In this document: positions 7,738 to 16,884 of the stretch, piece by piece
Position numbering within the stretch: the first letter of the stretch is position 1
How the letters are laid out: the number at the start of each line of letters is the position of its first letter
NCBI RefSeq assembly: GCF_022815605.1
Contig: NZ_JALGRP010000001.1
Coordinates: 529,743-593,742 of the forward strand
DNA length: 64,000 nt
Source: Microbacterium sp. VKM Ac-2923
GTDB lineage: Bacteria > Actinomycetota > Actinomycetes > Actinomycetales > Microbacteriaceae
Direction: 5' to 3'
Position numbers and translations under genes: made by a program
The notes under the pieces: generated by a model
What the model was told of the DNA's origin: nothing
The model's input: the letters and a program-made list of their open reading frames with translations, nothing else
The model's database searches: none

Positions 7738-9970
7738 GGATCTCCTCTTCGGCGGTGCTCGGCTGGTCGAACGTTTCACTCGCTCGGACGGAACCTGCGG
7801 ACGTGGATGCCGCGGGCGAGGCCCCCGGGAGCCCCGACGCGACGACGGGCCCGACCCCCGGATGCTCCGACACCACCACGGGCCCGTGTTCCGTGGCTGC
7901 GACGGCGGGCACAGCGGCATCCGGAGCCACCCGCACCCGCGTGCGCTTGAACTCCGGCATGGCCGACGTCGGGTCGACGATCGCCTCGGTGAGGCGGTTG
8001 GCGCACTCGTCGCCGGCGTAGTGGAACGGCAGGAACACGGTGTCGTGGCGGATGTCGGTCGTCACGCTCGCCCGCGCCCGCACGGTGCCGCGCTCGTTCG
8101 ACACGGCGACGAGCGCACCTTCGCGGATGCCGAGGCGAGAGGCCGTCGCCGGGTGGATCTCGAGCCGCGCCTCGGGGCGGGCGCTGTTCAGCTCAGCGAC
8201 GCGGCGGGTCTGGGTGCCCGACTGGTACTGCTGCAGATAGCGGCCGGTGACGAGGGTGAGGTCGCCGCCGCGGTCGGTGGGCGCCGGGGGAGTGGCATCG
8301 ACCGGTACGAGCTTGGCGCGCCCATCGGCGTGGGCGAAACGTCGGGTGAACGGACGCGGGGTGCTTTCTGAGCGGTACGGCCAGTACGCCTCGATGCCGG
8401 TGTCGAGCAGGGCGTGCGACAGGCCAGAGTAATCGGCGATGCCGCCCTCCGACGCGCGGGCGAGCTCGTCGAACACTTCTGAAGGATCGATCGACCAGGT
8501 GGATGCCGCGCCCAGGCGCCGCGCGATCTCGGCCATGATCCACAGCTCGCTGCGGGTGCCGTCGGGCCCGGGCAGAGCCTGGCGGCGGCGGATGACCCGG
8601 CCCTCGAGCGAGGTCATGGTGCCCTCCTCCTCGGCCCACTGCAGCACGGGCAGCACGATGTCGGCCAGAGCGGCGGTCTCGGAGAGGAAGAAGTCGCAGA
8701 CGATGAGGGTGTCGAGCGCCGCGAGGTTCGCGCGCACGGCTTCGACGTCCGGCGCCGAAACGACGACGTTGGAGCCGGCGACCAGCAGGGTCTTCACCGG
8801 GCCGCCGAGTTCTGCGAGGAGCGCGGTGGCCGGGATGCCGGCATCCGGAAGCTCGTCCGGGTTGACGCCCCAGACGCCCGCGACGTGCCGACGCGCCTCG
8901 GGGTCGCGGATCGAGCGGTAACCGGGCAGCTGGTCGGCCTTCTGGCCGTGCTCGCGTCCGCCCTGGCCGTTGCCCTGTCCGGTGAGGGTGCCGTAGCCCG
9001 AGCCCTCGCGGCCGACGAGGCCGAGCACGAGGGCGAGGTTGATCGCGGCGGTCGCGGTCGCGGTGCCGTCGACGTGTTGTTCGACGCCGCGTCCGGTGAG
9101 GATGTACGCGCGGCCCGCGGCGAGGCGGCGGGCGGTGGCCTTGAGGTCGGCAACCGGGACGCCGGTCGTCGCGGAGGTCCGCTCCGGCCACCACTGCGCG
9201 ACGCTGCGCCGTAGGGCATCGAAGCCGTTCGTCCGGTCCTCTATATAGGCGCGGTCCGCGAGGCCTTCGGAGAGGGCGATGTGCGTGAGGCCGAGCAGCA
9301 GCGGAAGATCGGTGCCGGGGGCCGCCTGCAGGTGGGTGCCGGCGCTGTCTTCGGTGAGGCGCGCGGTGGCCGAGCGACGCGGGTCGACGACGATCAGGCC
9401 GCCGGCGGCGCGGGCTCCGGCGAGGTGCGCGAGGAACGGCGGCATGGTCGCGGCGACGTTCGAGCCGAGCAGCAGGATGGTCTCGGCGTCATCGAGGTCG
9501 GTGACGGGGAAGGGCAGGCCTCGGTCCATGCCGAACGCCCGATTGGATGCCGCGGCCGCCGACGACATGCAGAACCGGCCGTTGTAGTCGATGCGCGAGG
9601 TGCCGAGGGCGACGCGGGCGAACTTGCCGAGCTGGTAGGCCTTCTCGTTGGTGAGTCCGCCGCCGCCGAAGATGGCGTTGGCGTCGGGTCCGTGCGCGGC
9701 CTTCGTGTTGCGGAACGCCGCGGCGACGGCATCCAGAGCGTCGTTCCAGGTGGTCTCGGCGAGGGTGCCGTCGGAGCGCCGCATCAGCGGCATCCGGAGT
9801 CGGTGGGGGGATGCCAGGAGCTCCGCCGACGTCCAGCCCTTGGCACAGAGCCCTCCCCGGTTGGTGGGGAAGTCGCGGCCGGCGACCGTGGTCTCACCCT
9901 CGTGGGTGACGGTCATGGCGCACTGCAGCGCGCAGTAGGGGCAGTGGGTGTCGGCGGAGCTCATGGTCAT
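7730..9970 (-). CDS. Assimilatory nitrate reductase catalytic subunit (molybdopterin)
   Basis: Cytoplasmic enzyme of 746 aa reducing nitrate to nitrite. Seen: an N-terminal [4Fe-4S] site with Cys10, Cys13, Cys17 and Cys42 (HCPYCALQC...GGLCAKGW), NGRFCMSS where Cys134 is the expected molybdenum ligand, molybdopterin-binding GSNV and QGNGQGGREHGQ segments, and a C-terminal dinucleotide-binding domain. About 65 extra Ala/Val/Pro-rich residues follow the last domain. The start overlaps the transporter stop by one base (TGATG); a second in-frame ATG lies 6 bp in. No signal peptide, which fits assimilation and not respiration. Confidence 0.92.
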   Translation of the reverse strand: MTMSSADTHCPYCALQCAMTVTHEGETTVAGRDFPTNRGGLCAKGWTSAELLASPHRLRMPLMRRSDGTLAETTWNDALDAVAAAFRNTKAAHGPDANAIFGGGGLTNEKAYQLGKFARVALGTSRIDYNGRFCMSSAAAASNRAFGMDRGLPFPVTDLDDAETILLLGSNVAATMPPFLAHLAGARAAGGLIVVDPRRSATARLTEDSAGTHLQAAPGTDLPLLLGLTHIALSEGLADRAYIEDRTNGFDALRRSVAQWWPERTSATTGVPVADLKATARRLAAGRAYILTGRGVEQHVDGTATATAAINLALVLGLVGREGSGYGTLTGQGNGQGGREHGQKADQLPGYRSIRDPEARRHVAGVWGVNPDELPDAGIPATALLAELGGPVKTLLVAGSNVVVSAPDVEAVRANLAALDTLIVCDFFLSETAALADIVLPVLQWAEEEGTMTSLEGRVIRRRQALPGPDGTRSELWIMAEIARRLGAASTWSIDPSEVFDELARASEGGIADYSGLSHALLDTGIEAYWPYRSESTPRPFTRRFAHADGRAKLVPVDATPPAPTDRGGDLTLVTGRYLQQYQSGTQTRRVAELNSARPEARLEIHPATASRLGIREGALVAVSNERGTVRARASVTTDIRHDTVFLPFHYAGDECANRLTEAIVDPTSAMPEFKRTRVRVAPDAAVPAVAATEHGPVVVSEHPGVGPVVASGLPGASPAASTSAGSVRASETFDQPSTAEEEIHV

Positions 9971-11370
9971 CAGATCCGGGTGCCGGTCTTCTTCGCCATC
10001 CGCAGGTAGACGCCGGCGGTGAGGGCGAGGAAGGCGACGTAGGCCAGGGCGAACCAGCCGAGGGCCGGGGTGTACGAGCCGAACGTCGTCTTCGAGAAGC
10101 CGAGCAGCTGCGGGATGAAGAACCCGCCGTACGCTCCGATCGCCGAGACGAGGCCGAGGGCGGCGGCGGCCTTGCGCTGCGCGCCGATGCCGTTGTTGGA
10201 GCGGAGGGCGAAGATCGTCGGAATCATGCGGTACGTCGCACCGTTGCCCATGCCGGCGGCGGCGAACAGCACCAGGAAGCAGAGCAGGAAGACCGCGAAG
10301 TTCTGCATCGGCAGGGTCAGGATGACGCCCAGGATGCCGAGACCCATCACCGTGAACGCGCCCATCGTGATGACGGTACCGCCGAAGCGGTCGGCGAGCT
10401 TGCCGCCGTAGGGGCGGGCGAGCGACCCGACGAGGGCACCCAGGAAGGCGAGGGTGACGGTGGCGGTGCCGATCGCGATCCCCTTGAAGTCGGGGAACGT
10501 GTCGGCGAGCAGCTTCGGGAAGACGCCGGCGAAGCCGATGAACGAGCCGAAGGTGCCGATGTAGAGGACGGCCATGATCCACAGGTGCGGCTCTTTCAGA
10601 GCGGCGAGGGATGCCGTGATGTCGGCCTTCGCGCTGGAGAGGTTGTCCATGCGGAAGTACGCGCCGACCATGGCGACGATGATGAGCGGCACCCAGATGA
10701 GACCCGCGAGCGGCAGGTTGAGGGTGGCGGCGGCGCCGACGGTGATGACGATCGGCACGACGAACTGCGCGACCGAGGCGCCGAGGTTGCCGCCGGCGGC
10801 GTTGAGTCCGAGCGCGTACCCCTTCTGGGCCGCGGGGTAGAAGAACGTGATGTTCGCCATCGAGCTGGCGAAGTTGCCGCCACCGAAGCCGGCGAACGCG
10901 GCGATCAGGAGCAGGATGCCGAACGGAGTTGCGGGGTTCGATACCGCGATGGCGAGGCCGATGCTCGGGATGAGCAGGAGTCCTGCGGAGACGATCGTCC
11001 AGTTGCGGCCGCCGAAGCGCGGAACCATGAACGTATAGGGAATGCGCAGCGTCGCGCCGACGAGGCTCGGCATCGAGATCAGCCAGAAGATCTCACCGGT
11101 CGAGAGCTGGAAGCCCGCCGCGGGCAGCGACACGACGACGACCGACCACAGCTGCCAGACGACGAACCCGAGGAACTCGGCGAAGATCGACCACCGCAGG
11201 TTGCGGGAGGCGATGGCCTTGCCCTCTTTCGCCCACTGAGTGGCGTTCTCGGGGTTCCAGTTGTCGATCCAACGGCCGGGGCGGTGGACGAGCTCGGCGC
11301 TCTGTGTGCCTGCAGTCGTTGCGGCGGGCGGCGCCGCTGCGGCTTCGGGGCGCGGGTCGGTGACGGTCAC
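9970..11370 (-). CDS. MFS nitrate/nitrite transporter (NarK/NasA-like)
   Basis: Membrane protein of 466 aa with about 12 hydrophobic segments. Seen: the NNP-type signature regions AFAGFGGGNFASSMANITFF and AAAALGLVSAIGAYGGFFIP (Gly-rich motifs of nitrate/nitrite porters), and a soluble Ala/Thr-rich N-terminal ~60 residues. It imports nitrate or exchanges nitrate and nitrite for the reductase in the same operon. GTG start at 11370 with GGAGG six bases upstream. First gene of the minus-strand narK-nasC-nasB operon. Confidence 0.92.
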   Translation of the reverse strand: MTVTDPRPEAAAAPPAATTAGTQSAELVHRPGRWIDNWNPENATQWAKEGKAIASRNLRWSIFAEFLGFVVWQLWSVVVVSLPAAGFQLSTGEIFWLISMPSLVGATLRIPYTFMVPRFGGRNWTIVSAGLLLIPSIGLAIAVSNPATPFGILLLIAAFAGFGGGNFASSMANITFFYPAAQKGYALGLNAAGGNLGASVAQFVVPIVITVGAAATLNLPLAGLIWVPLIIVAMVGAYFRMDNLSSAKADITASLAALKEPHLWIMAVLYIGTFGSFIGFAGVFPKLLADTFPDFKGIAIGTATVTLAFLGALVGSLARPYGGKLADRFGGTVITMGAFTVMGLGILGVILTLPMQNFAVFLLCFLVLFAAAGMGNGATYRMIPTIFALRSNNGIGAQRKAAAALGLVSAIGAYGGFFIPQLLGFSKTTFGSYTPALGWFALAYVAFLALTAGVYLRMAKKTGTRI

Positions 11371-11448
11371 GGGTTCCTCCGGAAGGCGATGTGGGGAGGT
11401 GCAGCGCCCCGCATGGGTGGGGCGTGGTCGCCAGCGTAGGGAGGAGGG

Positions 11449-11495
11449 GTTTCCCGGGACCGCGTGCCCGGGGGCGGGGAGGTAACGGTTGTTTC
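11449..11495 (-). promoter_or_regulatory. Candidate nitrogen-control boxes upstream of the nitrate operon
   Basis: Reading the minus strand: GAAAC (11495-11491), GTTAC (11486-11482) and, 33 bp on, GAAAC (11453-11449) inside GGGAAACCCCTCC followed by CTACGC. The nirB upstream region at 51247-51290 has the same elements. GAAAC and GTnAC half-sites are the vocabulary of actinobacterial GlnR, but the spacing is not canonical, so the regulator is only suggested. Confidence 0.4.
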
Positions 11496-11537
11496 ACCCG
11501 CGGCGGGGGAGGGGGAGAGGGGGAGTTTACGTGGGCG

Positions 11538-12590
11538 TTACATGTCGTGGTTCGGGGCTACGTCCTCCGCATCATTCTCATCTGGGGAAGCTACCGACTG
11601 ATTCAGCAGGCCAAAGGGGACGTGAACGCTTGGTACATCGTTCTGGGCAGCGTCCAGATGAGTGCGCTGATCCTCGAAGAAAATGTGCGGGCGTAGCACA
11701 CGGAGAACTTTGGCCTTCTCGATGCCTCCAAGGAAGAACGCATCATTCACGCGTAGCCCGTGCGCTCGCAGCGACCGGATCACTCGCTCGTGAGAAGGCG
11801 CGTTTCGGGCTGTGACGATCGCGACGTGCACGCGCCTGTTGTAGGTGCGATCGGCGATTACAAGTGACTCCTCAATATCTTGAATTCGGTTGATGTCCCG
11901 AAGAAGCTTTGCGAGGCGGCCCTCTCCGATCGGGACCTCGACGTTATCCACCTCGTGGGAATGGAAGGCGGCCAACCCTAACGCCTGCATCACCTGCTCT
12001 GATGAATCGTCCGCGATGACGCCGTCGAAGTCGAAGGCGATGCGAAGGTCGCCAGACCCCGTCGCACCGGCTGTCGCACTCGCCGCAGGGGTCCCGATCA
12101 CCTGGCCAGCGGCGAACCCCAATTCGAGCGCCTCGCGCACGTCTTGCTCATTCGCCGACAGGAACAAGGACATGTCGAGTGCTTCCATGAACCTGTGCGG
12201 AGAGCGGCCCTGCATGAATATAGCTCGCGTGATCGGGAGCCGATGCGCTTCTATCGACTTCATCACCCTAAGGCCAGTCTCCGGGTCGTTCCTTGACAGA
12301 ACGATGACTTCAACAAGCGGCTTCTCTGCATCCAGATCATTTAACGATAAAAGTCGCTGGATGAACGGAAACGCTACACCCGGCCGAAGTGTGTCGTTCA
12401 GATGTTCTTCTTGGTACTCTCTGTACCCATCCTCGCCGAGGTCCACGAACACGGCGTGCGACTCTTCGAGGTTGAATAGCGCACTGGAAGCGACGCCGAT
12501 GACCAGCATCTTCTTGAGGTCGTATGGCACGGCGGATCCTCTCAGATCAATCATATTTGCGAAGCTTGCCGGAGCAGCCTCGATCTGCAT
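11538..12590 (-). CDS. 5'-nucleotidase, cytosolic cN-I family
   Basis: Protein of 350 aa of the 5_nucleotid family, which dephosphorylates nucleoside monophosphates. Seen: LVIGVASSALFNLEESHAVF near the N-terminus, FDFDGVIADDSSEQ with the HAD-type DxD, IVTARNAPSHERV, and FFLGGIEKAKVLRVLRPHIF followed by FEDQ. These cover the family landmarks. ATG at 12590 kept; ATGs at residue 13 or 28 are alternatives. It lies 85 bp downstream of the 666-aa HEPN-like gene on the same strand, in lower-GC DNA with none of the GGATGCC heptamers common elsewhere, so it is probably part of that acquired operon rather than housekeeping salvage. Confidence 0.82.
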   Translation of the reverse strand: MQIEAAPASFANMIDLRGSAVPYDLKKMLVIGVASSALFNLEESHAVFVDLGEDGYREYQEEHLNDTLRPGVAFPFIQRLLSLNDLDAEKPLVEVIVLSRNDPETGLRVMKSIEAHRLPITRAIFMQGRSPHRFMEALDMSLFLSANEQDVREALELGFAAGQVIGTPAASATAGATGSGDLRIAFDFDGVIADDSSEQVMQALGLAAFHSHEVDNVEVPIGEGRLAKLLRDINRIQDIEESLVIADRTYNRRVHVAIVTARNAPSHERVIRSLRAHGLRVNDAFFLGGIEKAKVLRVLRPHIFFEDQRTHLDAAQNDVPSVHVPFGLLNQSVASPDENDAEDVAPNHDM

Positions 12591-12675
12591 ACTAGATCAC
12601 AACGAGAATCGGGTCACCCAAGCGGTGAGGACGGATCCCCTGCTGCCAGCAAGACGGGCCTGCTGAATGGCTTTG

Positions 12676-14676
12676 CTAATCGTTCTGCAGCAAGCCAGAT
12701 GCGGTCTGTGGCTCGAAGGAGGGAGAATCTCCGGCAGTAGTGCCCGAGTTGCGTCGACGACGATTGGGATAACCCGCCCACATCTTGGCAAATTCGCCGG
12801 CAAAGCGACGGGTAAACCTCAACACCTCATTCGGGTCACCGAAGCTGGCGGAGGTCATAAGGTGCTGCGGATGCTTCAGTCCGGGCAGTCCCATCCAGTC
12901 CAAAGTTGTCGGGCGGGTGAACGTGTGTTCGTAGCTCCTGGGTCCGACGAAGTCATGGCGAGACTGACCCCACTCGTCCCTACGAACCGCGGAGGGGATG
13001 TACAGCAGCCTGGCGAACCCAAGATTCTCGATTCGAGTCACGCTGGAACGAGTAGCTTCGAGTGCCTTCTCAACCCGCGAGATGTCGCGAGCTGTGCGTC
13101 GATAGTGCGCGTAATCGTTTCGCACCGCATGAACTTCGGCATTAGACATCGCGGACGAGATTGCGCGCAATCCGTCGATAATCCGGTCTTGGCTAGGACG
13201 CGATAGGTCTAGGAATGGGAGAGTCGACCTCAGAGCGAATCTCTTGAGTTCGGTCTTCCCGTCGTACAGGGGCATCTCAGATTGTTTGCGGGAATAGGGC
13301 GTTGGATCCTGCCTACATTCGTCGAGTCGACGTGCGAGGGCATTGAATCCGTCAATAAGGTTTCGGAGCTCAACCTTCTCGCTTGGGAAATCGGGAGCGA
13401 ATGACGATGCCGCCGGCCCTTTCGCGTAGGCGCTCTGCAAGAGGGTTAGCCCGTCTCTGCGATCGTCCTCGTCGTCGTAGGGGAAAGGAAACGAACTTTG
13501 TACATGGTCTGACAAAAGCGCCCACGATGTGAAGGCTAAAGAGTTGATGAGTATCCCCTCCAGCTCTGCGAAGTATGGTGCGGCAGCCTCAATGAATCGC
13601 TCCGAGCTGCCGAATGCAGAGGATTGTGTCAGAGCCCACAGTCTCTCGTGTCTTCTCCAGAAATCTGCGTGCGGATCGTCATCCGGGTGAGGCGGGAAGC
13701 CAAGCTTCCACAAGAGGGCATCAACTAGCTGGGCGTCCGTGAGGTCATCCCCGCTCTCTACCCCGACTTCATGACAGGCCGTGATCATGTTGGTCTTGCG
13801 AGCTAGGACGAGACGCTCCAACGATTCTTTTGGTGACCTCGTATGAAAGAAGTGCTCGAGACGCTCGTCCAGATCGTCGATGTCAATGCCCCGAAGTTGC
13901 CACTCCAGCTCCTGAACGTCGGCGCCGGCTTCTCGAACATAAAGCTGATTAAGCAGGCGCCGTTGACGCAGCAACGCCAACCCGAGGTCGTCGGCAACGA
14001 AACGCACCCCGTAGTGCCCGAGTTCCGCTCGCAGTGAAAAGGCTCCCGACCTGCTGTTGGCTACAACTGTCTTCCTGACGTCCCCCAGGGGCACCTTGAT
14101 AACCCCGTGATGCACCAATCGGTCGATGGCGGCCGCCACGGCGTCCTCTTCTGCCAGAAGGGTCACCTGAAGTAGCTGCGCTCGGGAAAGTCCCGCGACC
14201 ATGTCCCGTGCGGGACCAACGGCGACCAGTCCCGCAACGGCCGTGCGCAGCGTGCCCCTGGTGGTGTCCAACAGCTCGCAGACAAGATCGGCCAGCTCCG
14301 GGTCGGTAAGCACATCCCCAAGTAGGGGGAGTAGAACGCCTGCTCGTTTGTCTCCGTAGAAGGAAGCTGTGAGACCACTCAAGTCGTCCGCAAGCTCCCA
14401 CCAATCGCTGACCTCCGAGCCAGAAGATTGCAAGACGGAGTGCAGCTTTCCGCGATCGCGGTTGATCGGTGCGTCCTGCGAGGTTTGGAGAACGACAGGA
14501 TGGAGAGTCGGACAGCTGGCAACGGCGCAGTGGTACGCGGCCACTCTCTTCGAGGCAGTGATCTTGCGCGAGGTGTGGCTTTCTCGAAGGCCAAACGGGC
14601 CTACAGTATATCGCCCGTATTGAAACACCCCTGATGGGAGAGCGCTGAGGAGCTTTTGAGTTTCGTCGACGGTCAA
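12676..14676 (-). CDS. Large uncharacterised protein with HEPN-like RNase motif
   Basis: Protein of 666 aa; no family recognised. Seen: cytosolic and mainly helical, no signal or membrane segment; a Cys/His cluster near residues 49-59 (YHCAVASCPTLH); acidic stretches near 330-336 and 401-408; and AVRNDYAHYRR where R519-x4-H524 fits the R-x4-6-H catalytic motif of HEPN ribonucleases, set within a predicted long helical segment. It overlaps the upstream 137-aa gene by 4 bp (ATGA). Base composition is clearly lower in GC than in flanking genes, which suggests transfer. An RNA-cleaving defence or stress effector is the main hypothesis; the motif could be coincidental. Confidence 0.7.
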   Translation of the reverse strand: MTVDETQKLLSALPSGVFQYGRYTVGPFGLRESHTSRKITASKRVAAYHCAVASCPTLHPVVLQTSQDAPINRDRGKLHSVLQSSGSEVSDWWELADDLSGLTASFYGDKRAGVLLPLLGDVLTDPELADLVCELLDTTRGTLRTAVAGLVAVGPARDMVAGLSRAQLLQVTLLAEEDAVAAAIDRLVHHGVIKVPLGDVRKTVVANSRSGAFSLRAELGHYGVRFVADDLGLALLRQRRLLNQLYVREAGADVQELEWQLRGIDIDDLDERLEHFFHTRSPKESLERLVLARKTNMITACHEVGVESGDDLTDAQLVDALLWKLGFPPHPDDDPHADFWRRHERLWALTQSSAFGSSERFIEAAAPYFAELEGILINSLAFTSWALLSDHVQSSFPFPYDDEDDRRDGLTLLQSAYAKGPAASSFAPDFPSEKVELRNLIDGFNALARRLDECRQDPTPYSRKQSEMPLYDGKTELKRFALRSTLPFLDLSRPSQDRIIDGLRAISSAMSNAEVHAVRNDYAHYRRTARDISRVEKALEATRSSVTRIENLGFARLLYIPSAVRRDEWGQSRHDFVGPRSYEHTFTRPTTLDWMGLPGLKHPQHLMTSASFGDPNEVLRFTRRFAGEFAKMWAGYPNRRRRNSGTTAGDSPSFEPQTASGLLQND

Positions 14677-15086
14677 GAAATCTTTTCACTGTCGTGCTGT
14701 GCAGCGAAAGCGTCGTAAAGCGAGCGACCCAAGATGAATGGAAATTTCAGCGCACCGTCGACTAGTTCGCCATTTATAGCTGCAGCTATTTCATTGAGAT
14801 CCGTTGCATTGAGGTCGACGAGGAGGTCCGAGTGGCCGAGGGTCAGGGCGCACATGAGGCGTCCGTCCTTTGCGTTCACCTTCTCCTTGCGAGTCAACTT
14901 GTCCAGAACAACTTGACCCGCTTCGGAGAGTTTTATTGCGTCGTTCAGACGATCAGGAACGACGTAGCTGTCATCGATAATGCAGTCGCCGAGCAAATCC
15001 ATAAGGTCGGCAAAGTCGACGAAAGTTCGCCTCCATTCAGTATCAACGTATTCGGTCTTTAGTTGTTCAACAGTGCGCGCGTTCAT
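14673..15086 (-). CDS. Small uncharacterised protein, first gene of the HEPN-like operon
   Basis: Protein of 137 aa, acidic and soluble, no family recognised; predicted helical with LMDLLGDCIIDDSYVVPDRL and KFPFILGRSLYDAFAAQHDS segments. ATG at 15086 is chosen because a strong GGGGGG ribosome site precedes it by 4-5 bases; the frame stays open further upstream only through the degenerate copper-protein copy. It overlaps the 666-aa gene by 4 bp, so translation is likely coupled. A partner or antitoxin-like regulator of the HEPN-like protein is a guess from position only. Confidence 0.65.
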   Translation of the reverse strand: MNARTVEQLKTEYVDTEWRRTFVDFADLMDLLGDCIIDDSYVVPDRLNDAIKLSEAGQVVLDKLTRKEKVNAKDGRLMCALTLGHSDLLVDLNATDLNEIAAAINGELVDGALKFPFILGRSLYDAFAAQHDSEKIS

Positions 15087-15229
15087 GGTTCCCCCCAGGG
15101 TGTTCGACCGCATGCTCATGGTAGTCATTCCCACCGCGAGCAGCACGCACATTATCCGCGGCAACTCCTGCTCGACCTTGCCCCCGTCGGGTGAGCGTGT
15201 CGGCGGCCGCGAGTGAAGCGTACTCGGGA

Positions 15230-15525
15230 AGACATCGAGGCCATCATTGGCTCGCACTTCATGACCATGTCGTCGTAGGCCATCGCGCAGTAGCGGCACA
15301 TCTCGTCCGTGTCGATGTGCGCGCTGCGTTTGGCGGCGCGGGCCTTGCCTATGGTCACGCAGGCGGTCGCCACACCGCGCTTCGCGTCCTTGTTTATCCC
15401 GGCTGAACGCATTGTCAGTGCATTGTCGCCTGATCCTTCGACACCTTCATCGACATCAGAGCGTCGCCTGCCGCCATCTAGCTCCGTGCATCACGTCGTC
15501 GCTGGCGCACATCGCCGCTAGGGAA
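15230..15525 (-). pseudogene. Degenerate copy of the DUF326/Csp-like copper-binding gene
   Basis: Aligns along nearly its whole length with the intact gene at 18690-19091, same strand. Best block: DEMCRYCAMAYDDMVMKCEP against DEMCRYCAMACDDMVMKCEA. It has an in-frame TGA at 15415-15417, a frameshift just after it, loss of the original stop, and replacement of metal-binding Cys by Tyr or Arg (CAAEC reads RAAKR). With its intact paralogue it brackets the 15.5-18.7 kb segment as direct repeats about 3.5 kb apart. It fills most of the 450-bp gap here. Confidence 0.85.
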
Positions 15526-15537
15526 CCGAACGATTGC

Positions 15538-16884
15538 TCATTGAGTCCGCGTAGATAGTGCCTGAACGTGTGTGGGAGCGAGGAACCACTCGGGGGAAAG
15601 CTCCGGTGCTCGTGCAGCTTGCACCGTGACCTGCGCTGCAGTGGGCGACCCCTTGATCTTCAACCACGCTGCGGCGATGTGCCCCTCCCGCTCCAGGTGC
15701 TGGATGGTCGGGAGGTAGTGGGGGCTCGTCGTGGCCGTGAGCGAACCTACGGAGCGGCCGTCGACGCGCACTTCCACCGTTTGCTTGACGACTCCCCGGG
15801 TGCTCGTCGTTTCGACACGATGAAGGGTCCCGATCGCAATGCTTTCGGAGCCGGGGTTGACGTGCGGGGCGATCGCCTCGAGGTGATTCTCTTCGCCCGT
15901 CACCTGCACGGCGTTCCCCCACGGGAGCAGAGAGTAGGAGATGGTCGGCGGCTCGTTGACCGGGTATAACAGGTGAGGCTCGTTCAGAGCCAAAGACACT
16001 CGGGCGTGCACTTTGGTGGGTCCGTCCCAACCGCGACGCTCGACCGCCCAGAGCCGAGCTCGGGTCGTGGGGATGTACCCGGCTGCCTCTACTTTGCTGA
16101 TCGCGGAGTGATATCGGTCAGCGTCGTCTCGCGCGAGATAGCCGACGTGCGAACCGTCGATGACGACCATGATGGCCCGACGGTGGTAGCGGTTCTGTGG
16201 TTCCGTTCGCAGGCTGGCGGAGACATCGGGGATCTCGACCTCCTGATCCACGCGAAGGGCCCGACCGGTTATCGACTTCACCACGGCAGCGATCTCCGAC
16301 GTCCGTGCGAATTCCCCTTCGACCTCAGTCGACTTGTACTTGTCGCTGCCGAGCAGCACGTACGGCGAGAGGCTTGTCCGATGTGGAGCCGCGGGCGGAG
16401 GGGGAGCCTGAGATGCGGGCGCGGGGGTGTGGACCGCTGTCCGGCTGGTGGCATCCGCCTCGGATGCTGCGGCCGCCCGAGCCTCGGCGCGGGTCGCATA
16501 CTCGCCCCGCCCGGGGCTGCTGGCCTCCGGGCGAGACGCAGGTTGGCGGTCGGGGCGCGTGGACTCGACGGGAGCCGGAGAGATGACCGGGGCGACAGCT
16601 GTCCGAGGATCAATCTTGCCGCCCGGGTGGGGTGACGAGGTGCGCGAACGGCGACGAAGGATCACCGACCACACAATGGCGCCAATAGTGATGATCGGAG
16701 CGAGGAGTATGCCAGCCAGCAACCACCCTGCAGCGGGAGTGAAGCGAGCCGGTGTCTCCGTCGTCTGGCTAGCGTCCACGCCCACCAGAATCAGGAGCAC
16801 GACGATCGCTACGGCATGAATCGCCGCCATGATGAGGAGCGGTGTTCGTGGTCGCATCGATGTTCTCGCCATTGGGATGGTCAC
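15538..16884 (-). CDS. Membrane-anchored protein with HIRAN-like domain
   Basis: Protein of 448 aa. Two N-terminal hydrophobic segments (about residues 15-37 and 51-75) are followed by an Ala/Pro/Ser-rich linker to about 165 and then a folded C-terminal half. There LRTEPQNRYHRRAIMVVIDG followed by SHVGYLARDDADRY fits the HIRAN pattern (hydrophobic-EP-N-x-hD-x-x-AV...VGYL), a domain linked to damaged or stalled DNA/RNA and found in defence contexts. A second similar segment near residues 370-420 (VEVRVDGRSVGSLTATTSPH) may be a second copy. ATG at 16884. Tethering a HIRAN-like domain to the membrane is unusual; partner unknown. Confidence 0.65.
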   Translation of the reverse strand: MTIPMARTSMRPRTPLLIMAAIHAVAIVVLLILVGVDASQTTETPARFTPAAGWLLAGILLAPIITIGAIVWSVILRRRSRTSSPHPGGKIDPRTAVAPVISPAPVESTRPDRQPASRPEASSPGRGEYATRAEARAAAASEADATSRTAVHTPAPASQAPPPPAAPHRTSLSPYVLLGSDKYKSTEVEGEFARTSEIAAVVKSITGRALRVDQEVEIPDVSASLRTEPQNRYHRRAIMVVIDGSHVGYLARDDADRYHSAISKVEAAGYIPTTRARLWAVERRGWDGPTKVHARVSLALNEPHLLYPVNEPPTISYSLLPWGNAVQVTGEENHLEAIAPHVNPGSESIAIGTLHRVETTSTRGVVKQTVEVRVDGRSVGSLTATTSPHYLPTIQHLEREGHIAAAWLKIKGSPTAAQVTVQAARAPELSPEWFLAPTHVQALSTRTQ

